Below are positions 14,934-20,868 of a DNA stretch of 20,868 nt, one piece after another. The notes under the pieces were generated by a model. It was not told where the DNA came from and did no database searches. It worked only from the letters and a program-made list of their open reading frames with translations. Where the stretch lies: NCBI GenBank assembly GCA_964394975.1, contig CAYMZR010000029.1:1-20868 (forward strand). The letters are read 5' to 3'. This stretch comes from UBA11996 sp964394975. GTDB taxonomy: Bacteria > Chloroflexota > Dehalococcoidia > Lucifugimonadales > UBA826. Positions within the stretch are counted from its first letter, which is position 1. Every line of letters begins with the position of its first letter. Position numbers and translations under genes: made by a program.

Positions 14934-16037
14934 TTAAATTTTCACCGATCTTTCCAAGGCGGCGGTAAATATTTTTAGAAGTTTTTGATTGGGTTTTCTT
15001 AAAATAGTTGTATTCATTGTGAAATGTATGGTGTTTTGATCGCTGGTTTCGGGGTTTATAAATACTCCTTTAGATCTCAAGTTTCTCTCTAAATTTTGAA
15101 GATCCACATTACTACTGAATTCTATGGGTATGATGTTAGATTCGTCCTCATAGTGATTCACCTTTAGATTTGGGATTTTGCTGAGTAGTGAAATCAATTC
15201 TTTAGATTGGCTTACCGCTAATTGTGCATCTTTTTCAAAATGTTTAAGACCATTGAGGGCCAAGGCTGCGGAAAGAGAAGAAAAAGGTAAGCTGCCACCA
15301 AACATTCTTCGGATGTGAAAGAGGTTTTCACAAAACTCTTTTGATCCTGCTAAGATCGCCCCATAAGGAGCCTTGAAATATTTCCACATTGATATATATA
15401 CGGTGTCAAAAAGAGCGCTGTATTTTTCCAAGGTAACGTTTGTAAAGGCACTGGCTATGAAAAGCCTTGCTCCATCAAGGTGAGTAGGTACGCCTCGTTC
15501 TCTGCAATAGTCAGTTATAGATAGCATTTTTTCATATGGCATAGATCTTCCGAAGCATCGCCTTACAGGAGTTTCAATAACCACAACTCCCACCGGATTT
15601 ATAACTCGTCCATTCATTGATCTTGCTAAAGCTTCTTTTAGTTCAGGTAGATCGAAATATGGATTGCTTCCACCGAGTGGAACGAGATTTATCCCGCTCA
15701 GTTGTTGTACCGAATCTCCACTATCCTGATAAATGTGACTTTGTTCAGGAACTATAGCTCTTGTTTTAGGTAAGCATAGTTGTCTAATTGCAACATGGTT
15801 TGCTAAAGTTCCTGTTGGGAAAAAGACAGAAGCTGCTTTTCCTAATTTTTTTGCCATGATTGATTCCAACTCCGCTACTTCACCACCAATAGAATAATTG
15901 TCTGCAGTCATTTTTCTTGCATCTGAAATATCTTTTAATTGGCCTATAAATTGAATATTGCTTGGTGGCGCGTCATCACCATAGAGAAATACGGAATGTT
16001 CCGAGGATTGAAGTTCCTTCACACTTTTGGGATCCAT
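14934..16037 (-). CDS. L-threonine aldolase-like PLP enzyme (beta-eliminating lyase family)
   Basis: A 367-residue fold-type I PLP enzyme. Motifs are TADNYSIGGEVAELE near the N-terminus, VFFPTGTLANHVAIR (about residues 71-85) for cofactor phosphate, HLDGARL with Asp188 contacting the pyridine nitrogen, and the Schiff-base Lys219 in YISMWKYFKAPYGAILAG. Family members cleave L-threonine or related beta-hydroxy-amino acids to glycine and an aldehyde. The lysine segment has WKYFKAP instead of the SKGLGAP of classic threonine aldolases, so the substrate may differ. The ATG has AAAGGA upstream. It is divergent from the isomerase-like and D-threonine-aldolase-like genes, sharing an 84-nt control region. 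Confidence 0.88.
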   Translation of the reverse strand: MDPKSVKELQSSEHSVFLYGDDAPPSNIQFIGQLKDISDARKMTADNYSIGGEVAELESIMAKKLGKAASVFFPTGTLANHVAIRQLCLPKTRAIVPEQSHIYQDSGDSVQQLSGINLVPLGGSNPYFDLPELKEALARSMNGRVINPVGVVVIETPVRRCFGRSMPYEKMLSITDYCRERGVPTHLDGARLFIASAFTNVTLEKYSALFDTVYISMWKYFKAPYGAILAGSKEFCENLFHIRRMFGGSLPFSSLSAALALNGLKHFEKDAQLAVSQSKELISLLSKIPNLKVNHYEDESNIIPIEFSSNVDLQNLERNLRSKGVFINPETSDQNTIHFTMNTTILRKPNQKLLKIFTAALERSVKI

Positions 16038-16096
16038 GACAAATAATCCTTTTTCTTCTTTTCGGCTCGGTTCGCAAATTTGAATCTCTCTGAGTA

Positions 16097-16102
16097 TATA
16101 AT
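16097..16102 (+). promoter_or_regulatory. Probable -10 for the isomerase-like/D-aldolase-like pair
   Basis: An exact TATAAT, 20 nt before the ATG at 16122. The -35 region at 17-18 nt is not consensus, which would fit a regulated promoter. It lies in the divergent gap to the L-threonine-aldolase-like gene. Confidence 0.45.
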
Positions 16103-16121
16103 TTCCGATACAGGAGCAATC

Positions 16122-16400
16122 ATGTTATTTCTAGCAATTAGTTCACCAAATCCTCAAAAACCTTCCGAAGTAAAGGACCAGAGGCGCCAGTATTGGCCTT
16201 GGGCGCAGGATAAATTAGACAAAGGTTTGGCCTTGAGTTTTTATGGGCGCACGGGGAGAGGAGCTGTAGCGATTTTTGATGTAGACTCAAATGAGGTACT
16301 TCATCGTCTTTTGAATGAGTGGTCTGAAATCATGCCGGCTAGGTTTGACATATATCCCCTTCTAGATTCGGAATCCATTAAATCTTTTCTAGATAGCTAA
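16122..16400 (+). CDS. Muconolactone isomerase-like small protein
   Basis: A 92-residue protein starting MLFLAISSPNP, with AGGAG 6 nt before the ATG. An in-frame TTG at 16080 is rejected because it has no ribosome binding site. The arrangement of a beta strand at the start, a Trp/Gln/Arg-rich helix (RRQYWPWAQDKL), the strand pair SFYGRTGRGAVAIFDV and a helix LHRLLNEWSEIMPARFDIYPL resembles muconolactone delta-isomerase and other dimeric alpha-beta-barrel proteins. It may isomerise a lactone or act as a small accessory protein. The D-threonine-aldolase-like gene follows after 49 nt on the same strand, so they likely form one operon. Confidence 0.72.
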   Translation: MLFLAISSPNPQKPSEVKDQRRQYWPWAQDKLDKGLALSFYGRTGRGAVAIFDVDSNEVLHRLLNEWSEIMPARFDIYPLLDSESIKSFLDS

Positions 16401-16449
16401 AGAAAAAACCAAGCTAAAAAATGAGCTATTGAGTTGACTAGGAGGAGTG

Positions 16450-17556
16450 ATGATTCAGGATAAATATAAATTGTCAAATCCGGATTCTTTAGATACCCCG
16501 GCTATGATTACATATCCACACCTTGTGGAACAAAATATTGATGAGATTATTCGTATCTGCGGTAGTTCAGAGAATGTCGTTCCGCACGCTAAAACCCATA
16601 AATCCTCCGACATTTTGAATATGCAACTTGCGAGGGGCATCAAATCGTACAAATGTGCCACCCTAAAGGAAGCTGAGGTTGTCGCAGAATGTGGTGCTAG
16701 TCAGGTAACTATTGCTTACCCGATGGTACATCCACGGAAACTGGAAAGATTTACAAGTCTGATTAAATCATTTCCTGAGACAGAATTTCGGGCCATCGCT
16801 AGTACTCAAAAACATTTGAATCTTTTATCAGTTGCTTCCAAGAATTCCAACAGGAATATTGGTGTGTATATGGATCTTGATACGGGAATGCGTCGTACTG
16901 GTGTTCAACCAGGATCAACCGCCATTCAATTCTATCAAGCAATTGATAAAATCCTCGGGATAGAACCTATGGGTATACATGTTTTCGATGGGGAGACTTT
17001 GTACCTACCAGATTTTGAACAAAGGAGTCGAATAGTCCGGAGAAACATAGCTAAAATGGAAGAAATTTGGGAATCAGCGAGTGATTCAGGTATTCAGGTC
17101 AAAGACAATCTTGCTGGCGGCTCATGGTCTTTTCAACATTATGCTGACCACCCCTACATTAGGCCGACACCTGGGACGTGGATTTACTGGGATACCCGAA
17201 ATGCCGAAATGGAAGAGTTAGGTTTTCAAATAGCTAGTTTAGTTTTGGGCCAAGTTGTGGATGATGATACTGAAATGGATACTGTGACTGTCGATATTGG
17301 GTCTAAGTCTTGTTCTTCGGATCAACCTTTAGAGCATAGATTTAAATTAATCCAGCATCCCGAAACTGAACTTGTTTTACAAAATGAGGAACATGCTGTG
17401 ATCAAGTTAAATGGGACCTCATTAAATGTGGGCGATTTCGTGTTCGCAGCACCAGGGCACGCTTGCACCTTGACAGTTAAATTTCCATATACAAATGCTG
17501 TATCCGAAGAGGGTAGCTTAATAGGAACTTATCGACATGATGCTAGAGATAGGTAG
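16450..17556 (+). CDS. D-threonine aldolase/D-serine dehydratase-like PLP enzyme
   Basis: A 368-residue fold-type III PLP enzyme with an alanine-racemase-like barrel. The start is the ATG at 16450, 4 nt after GGAGG; a GTG lies directly before it. The PLP lysine is Lys48 in VPHAKTHK. MGIHVFDGE and NLAGGSWSFQHYADH lie in the barrel. The C-terminal metal site is His337-Cys339 in APGHACTL, as in metal-dependent D-threonine aldolase and eukaryotic-type D-serine dehydratase. The enzyme should act on a D-configured beta-hydroxy-amino acid by retro-aldol cleavage or dehydration; sequence alone does not separate the two. It follows the isomerase-like gene and converges on the glutaredoxin gene 6 nt away. 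Confidence 0.88.
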   Translation: MIQDKYKLSNPDSLDTPAMITYPHLVEQNIDEIIRICGSSENVVPHAKTHKSSDILNMQLARGIKSYKCATLKEAEVVAECGASQVTIAYPMVHPRKLERFTSLIKSFPETEFRAIASTQKHLNLLSVASKNSNRNIGVYMDLDTGMRRTGVQPGSTAIQFYQAIDKILGIEPMGIHVFDGETLYLPDFEQRSRIVRRNIAKMEEIWESASDSGIQVKDNLAGGSWSFQHYADHPYIRPTPGTWIYWDTRNAEMEELGFQIASLVLGQVVDDDTEMDTVTVDIGSKSCSSDQPLEHRFKLIQHPETELVLQNEEHAVIKLNGTSLNVGDFVFAAPGHACTLTVKFPYTNAVSEEGSLIGTYRHDARDR

Positions 17557-17562
17557 TTTCAA

Positions 17563-17802
17563 TTAAATATTAAGTTTCTTTGCTAGCTCTTCGTCTGTTG
17601 GTTCAACCAGAAATGATCCATCAGAAAAGATGATGGTAGGAACTCTTTGATTGCCATTATTCAAATTTTTGATGTATTCCTGATATTCTGGTTCTTCGTC
17701 AACATTTGTCCAGTCATAATCTATCTTATTGCGGTCAAGGAACGCCTTTGCTCTAGTGCAATCTCCACACCAAGTTGTACCGTACATTTTGATTGAACTC
17801 AT
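17563..17802 (-). CDS. Glutaredoxin/mycoredoxin-like protein
   Basis: A 79-residue thioredoxin-fold disulfide reductase. The start MSSIKMYGTTWCGDC has AAGGGG 6 nt upstream; the frame stays open 26 codons further but those residues match nothing. The active site is Cys12-Gly-Asp-Cys15 (TTWCGDC), close to the mycoredoxin/NrdH form rather than the CPYC of classical glutaredoxin. The cis-proline segment RVPTIIF and a C-terminal GSFLVEPTDEEL are present. It likely reduces mixed disulfides with a low-molecular-weight thiol, but the thiol is unknown. It is divergent from the CoA transferase and convergent with the D-threonine-aldolase-like gene. Confidence 0.9.
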   Translation of the reverse strand: MSSIKMYGTTWCGDCTRAKAFLDRNKIDYDWTNVDEEPEYQEYIKNLNNGNQRVPTIIFSDGSFLVEPTDEELAKKLNI

Positions 17803-17818
17803 TGATGACCCCTTTTGT

Positions 17819-17876
17819 TCAAGTGGATATTGTAGGCGTTCTAATACTCTTTGAACAGGTATATACTCCCACTTGA
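17819..17876. promoter_or_regulatory. Nested inverted repeats in the divergent glutaredoxin/CoA-transferase promoter region
   Basis: TCAAGTGG (17819-17826) and CCACTTGA (17869-17876) form a perfect 8-bp inverted repeat 42 nt apart. Inside it GTTC (17838-17841) and GAAC (17853-17856) form a second one. Two -10-like boxes lie within: TACAAT on the minus strand (17829-17834) and TATACT on the plus strand (17862-17867). Confidence 0.5.
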
Positions 17877-17904
17877 TCACTCAGTTGCAAGGAGGTAAAT
17901 AGTG

Positions 17905-19089
17905 ATGGACAAGGCTCTTCACGGAATCAGGATTTTGGATTTAACTCAATATGAAGCTGGACCTTCATGTACTCAAGTATTGGGATGGTTAGGGGCTGAT
18001 GTTATTAAGGTGGAACAGCCTGGCAAGGGTGATCCTGGTCGGTCTGTACAGCTTTCTGATTCCCAAAAGACATCTCCCTATTTCTTGAATTTTAATAGCA
18101 ACAAAAGAAGTGTCACCTTGGATTTGAAGCATGATGATCATAGGGAAGTGTTTGTAGATTTAGTCACAAAATGTGATGTATTGGTTGAAAATTTTGCCTC
18201 TGGTGTTTTGGAAAGATTGGGTTATACATACGAATGCCTTTCAGGAATCAATCCCAAAATCATTTTTGCTCGACTGAAAGGTTTTGGAACATACGGGCCT
18301 TACAGTGAATTCAAGAGTTTTGACCCAGTAGCTCAGGCAGCTGGGGGAGCTATGGCGGTGACTGGCGTTCCTGGAGGACCTCCGTTGAAGCCAGGTCCTA
18401 ACATAGGTGATAGCGGTACAGGGTTACATGGGGTGATTGGGATACTGGCAGCCATTATACAAAGACAAACAACTGGAAAGGGACAAGTGGTGGAGGTATC
18501 TATGCAAGATGCCGTGGTTAGCCTTTCTAGGGCTTCTATGAGCGTTTTTAGTGATACAGGAGAACCTCCAGCCAGACGAGGACCTAGGACCCCAGGTAGA
18601 GCAGGCGCCGGAGTATATAAATGTTCACCGGGAGGTCCAGACGATTACGTATATGTTCTGGCTATGTCGCAGAGACGAAATATTTGGGAAGATTTTATGA
18701 ATGCAATAGGCAGAGAAGACATTTGTGAATCCGAAATTTTTGATGATCCGGCGAAAAATTCAGAAGAAATAGATTCCATAATTGAGAATTGGGCCATCCA
18801 AAACTCCAAGGAGGAAGCTATGACAATTTTGGGGAAGGCTGGCATTCCTTGCGGGGCGGTGTTAAATGCGAAAGATATATATAGCAATGAGCATCTCAAC
18901 CAGAGGGATATGATAGTTGGTATAAACCATCCAGATAGAGGACAATTTCGGGTTTTGGGTTGTCCTATAAAACTTTCAGATTCAGTTGCAGAAATTGCAA
19001 GTCCGCCGCTTCTAGGACAACACACTGAGGAGATTCTTTCCGATGTTTTGGGTTATACCAAGGCAAAAATCGAATCAGTATTGGACTAG
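17905..19089 (+). CDS. CoA transferase, family III (CaiB/BaiF type)
   Basis: A 394-residue cytoplasmic enzyme that moves CoA between carboxylic acids, usually activating a substrate acid at the expense of another acyl-CoA. The N-terminus LHGIRILDLTQYEAGPSCTQ and LGADVIKVEQP are typical. The catalytic Asp169 in NIGDSGTGLHG falls at the same number as in formyl-CoA transferase. SMQDAVVSL and the C-terminal GIPCGAVLNAKDI complete the pattern. GTG at 17902 and ATG at 17905 are both possible after GGAGG at 17891. Its divergent position with an inverted-repeat-rich gap suggests regulation. The acid substrate is not evident; family III enzymes serve carnitine, bile acids, oxalate, benzylsuccinate and many others. 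Confidence 0.93.
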   Translation: MDKALHGIRILDLTQYEAGPSCTQVLGWLGADVIKVEQPGKGDPGRSVQLSDSQKTSPYFLNFNSNKRSVTLDLKHDDHREVFVDLVTKCDVLVENFASGVLERLGYTYECLSGINPKIIFARLKGFGTYGPYSEFKSFDPVAQAAGGAMAVTGVPGGPPLKPGPNIGDSGTGLHGVIGILAAIIQRQTTGKGQVVEVSMQDAVVSLSRASMSVFSDTGEPPARRGPRTPGRAGAGVYKCSPGGPDDYVYVLAMSQRRNIWEDFMNAIGREDICESEIFDDPAKNSEEIDSIIENWAIQNSKEEAMTILGKAGIPCGAVLNAKDIYSNEHLNQRDMIVGINHPDRGQFRVLGCPIKLSDSVAEIASPPLLGQHTEEILSDVLGYTKAKIESVLD

Positions 19090-19093
19090 AAAT

Positions 19094-19477
19094 TTATTTC
19101 GGTAACTTACCCATTTCTTGTAGAGTCTTCTTTACTATTTTGATAGATGATACGGCCGCTGGCACCCCGGCGTAGGCGGAAGCGTGAATCAATAATCCGA
19201 CTATTTCCTCCGGTGTTACTCCGTTGTTTATGGCTCCTTTAGTATGTAGCGCTATTTCACCTTCTGCTCGAAGTGCGACAAGCACAGAGAGAGTTATAAG
19301 ACTTTTGGTTTTTTTATCTAAGGGCCCCCTTGTCCACACGCCACCCCAAGCATTTTCAGTAATAAATTCCTGGAAAGATCTATCGAAGTCCGTTGCTCTA
19401 GCAAAGGAATCCTCCACATATTCGCTTCCTAGGACCGCCTTTCGCATTTCCAAACCTTGATCAAATTTATTAGACAT
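19094..19477 (-). CDS. Carboxymuconolactone decarboxylase-family protein
   Basis: A 127-residue helical protein of the CMD/AhpD superfamily. The core is TKSLITLSVLVALRAEGEIALHTKGAINNGVTPEEIVGLLIHASAYAGVPAA (about residues 56-108). It lacks the CxxC of AhpD peroxidase-type members and has the LHTKGAINNG and HASAYAGVP pattern of PcaC-like decarboxylases, which act in the protocatechuate route of beta-ketoadipate formation. Many family members have other roles, so the reaction is uncertain. The ATG has GGAGC about 10 nt upstream. It follows the GMC oxidoreductase on the same strand after 60 nt and converges with the CoA transferase 4 nt away. Confidence 0.86.
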   Translation of the reverse strand: MSNKFDQGLEMRKAVLGSEYVEDSFARATDFDRSFQEFITENAWGGVWTRGPLDKKTKSLITLSVLVALRAEGEIALHTKGAINNGVTPEEIVGLLIHASAYAGVPAAVSSIKIVKKTLQEMGKLPK

Positions 19478-19537
19478 TATTTAAAGTGCTCCGTCCGCGA
19501 CATTTTTATGGCTTTTACCGACCATTGTTTTTTTATT

Positions 19538-20868
19538 TTAATTACCTTCTTTGATAAAGTCAGAAATTCTTTCAGCCATTGTCATTACTGTTACGTTAAT
19601 ATTTGCTCTGACACATTCGGGCATGATTGAGGCATCTACTACTCTGAGATTCTCGACCCCGTATACCTTGCCGGTTTGGTCAACTACCGAATAGGGATCA
19701 GATTGAGGTCCCATTTTGTTTGTACATGATATGTGGTGTCCTGTTGTAACCTCTTTCATCAGCCAAGAATCCAAGGATGCATCAGATTCGAGATCTACAT
19801 CTAGGGGTGTTAAACGTTCTTCAATCATGGAGGACATATCAGCATGGGTTTCCAATCCTACAAGCATTCTTACCCCATCACGAAACCGTCTTCTATCTTC
19901 TTCTTCAGCAAGATAATTGTAATCAAGATATGGCTGATCTCTGTAATCGTTAGAATTCAGTTTTATTTCCCCTTTGCCTTTGGCCAAATTTATACAAAGG
20001 TTAGTTTGTATTCCTATTGGCTCTGTCCTCAACCCCCCTCTTTCCGGTCTATCGCTCGCAACAGCCATCATATATACAATCATGTCGTTATCTAGATTTG
20101 ATCCATCTGCTGTATATCGGAGAGTAAGTTGAATTCTTGGTCCCAAGGCGTCTAGGTCCACCTCTGGTTTGGTCTTCCATGTTACGTACACCATTGGATG
20201 GTCAGCGAGGTTTTGGCCCACTCCGGGTGCATCTTTAATCGTTTTAATACCGTGGCCACTGAGATGATTTTCGGGTCCCACTCCAGACAACATGAGTATT
20301 TGAGGTGACACAACGGCACCGGCGCTGAGAATAATCTCTTCTCCTTCTACTGTGAAGGTGTCTTCTCCCGATACCACCTCTACTCCTCGGGCTATGGGGT
20401 TTTGGCCGGAAGTGTCGAAAATGATTTTCTTTACAAATACTTCAGGGCGTATCGTTAGATTTAATCTATGTCTAGATAGTCCTAAGTAACCTACAGCCGT
20501 GGACCACCTTATTCCATTTGGATTATTTAGCGGTAAGGGCCCAACTCCTGTTGTTCCGGGTGCATTTGCATCTTCGCAGGCAGGAAACCCAGCGTCTAGA
20601 CAGGCTTGTTCAAAGGCATTGCTTGCAGGAAGCCATCTATCTCTAGGGAAACGATGGCAAATAATAGGCCCATCTGATCCATGAAAATCACCTGGGTCGT
20701 CTTGGTATGTAGTGTCAGTTTCTACTTTGTTGAAATATGGTACTAATTGCTGGTAATCCCATAAATCATTCCCCATATCGGACCAGTTGTCATAGTCTTG
20801 GGGTATTCCTCTAAGGAATATTTGGCCGTTAATAGCACTTGATCCACCAGTAACTTTCCCTCTAGGGA
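19538..20868 (-). CDS. GMC-family FAD oxidoreductase, 5' end beyond the window
   Basis: A flavin-dependent alcohol oxidase/dehydrogenase (choline dehydrogenase-like), 443 visible residues. The reading frame is open to the right window edge, where residues PRGKVTGGSSAINGQIFLRG and DYDNW form the first GMC signature; the FAD-binding Rossmann start lies outside. The internal ATG at 20774-20776 is not the true start. The second GMC signature GAVVSPQILMLSGVGP is present, and the C-terminus holds the catalytic HISCTNKMG and the Asn of VRANINVTVMTMAERI. The Cys of the common HPxGTCKMG motif is replaced by Asn, a minor change. It probably oxidises an alcohol to an aldehyde. It is the first visible gene of an operon with the CMD protein. 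Confidence 0.94.
   Translation of the reverse strand, partial: PRGKVTGGSSAINGQIFLRGIPQDYDNWSDMGNDLWDYQQLVPYFNKVETDTTYQDDPGDFHGSDGPIICHRFPRDRWLPASNAFEQACLDAGFPACEDANAPGTTGVGPLPLNNPNGIRWSTAVGYLGLSRHRLNLTIRPEVFVKKIIFDTSGQNPIARGVEVVSGEDTFTVEGEEIILSAGAVVSPQILMLSGVGPENHLSGHGIKTIKDAPGVGQNLADHPMVYVTWKTKPEVDLDALGPRIQLTLRYTADGSNLDNDMIVYMMAVASDRPERGGLRTEPIGIQTNLCINLAKGKGEIKLNSNDYRDQPYLDYNYLAEEEDRRRFRDGVRMLVGLETHADMSSMIEERLTPLDVDLESDASLDSWLMKEVTTGHHISCTNKMGPQSDPYSVVDQTGKVYGVENLRVVDASIMPECVRANINVTVMTMAERISDFIKEGN

Overview
The window is bacterial, AT-leaning DNA densely packed with genes; no stretch over 300 bases lacks one. Several things suggest a free-living, probably marine, Chloroflexota lineage of the SAR202/Dehalococcoidia type: Cys-anchored lipoproteins with Ala/Pro- or Ser-rich linkers, a GAAC-type LexA operator, an acyl-CoA-dehydrogenase-fold monooxygenase beside a type III CoA transferase, a GMC oxidoreductase and several small ring-cleavage-type enzymes. 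This placement is inference from gene content, not a phylogenetic result.

Region 1 (1-9630) is mostly housekeeping. It holds the 5' end of a lipoprotein gene with an Ala/Pro microsatellite (minus), an unrecognised four-helix membrane protein (378-893), NhaA (minus), a PfkB sugar kinase (plus) and tRNA-Leu(CAA) (minus). A copper block follows on the minus strand: copA, then a YHS-domain protein. lexA lies upstream of copA and is separated from it by an intrinsic terminator. Divergent from lexA on the plus strand are a blue-copper (cupredoxin) lipoprotein, a YceI-like lipoprotein and dnaN. dnaN has no dnaA or recF in the window. The lexA promoter carries a GAAC-type box in its -35/-10 spacer and a perfect GTTC/GAAC palindrome near the predicted transcription start.

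Region 2 (9700-20868) looks like an accessory catabolic region. It has an MFS carboxylate-type transporter (plus), then a minus-strand operon of VOC metalloenzyme, flavin monooxygenase/acyl-CoA dehydrogenase-fold enzyme and MFS_3 exporter, with junctions of 5 and 0 nt. Divergent from that operon is a fumarylacetoacetate-hydrolase-family enzyme. Next come an L-threonine-aldolase-like PLP enzyme (minus), a muconolactone-isomerase-like protein and a D-threonine-aldolase/D-serine-dehydratase-like enzyme (both plus), a glutaredoxin (minus), a CaiB-type CoA transferase (plus), a carboxymuconolactone-decarboxylase-like protein (minus) and a GMC oxidoreductase cut by the window edge (minus). From 13.4 kb on, transcription units alternate strands, with convergent gaps of 12, 6 and 4 nt and divergent gaps of about 85-100 nt.

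A coherent reading is a route for an oxygenated or aromatic carbon source. Uptake or export would be by MFS proteins, oxidation by the flavin enzyme and GMC oxidoreductase, ring opening by the VOC enzyme, C-C hydrolysis by the FAH-family enzyme, and CoA activation by the CaiB enzyme. The two aldolase-like enzymes may handle L- and D-beta-hydroxy-amino acids. The individual families are well supported; the pathway and its substrate are inference. No CRISPR array, insertion sequence, rRNA or phage gene was seen.
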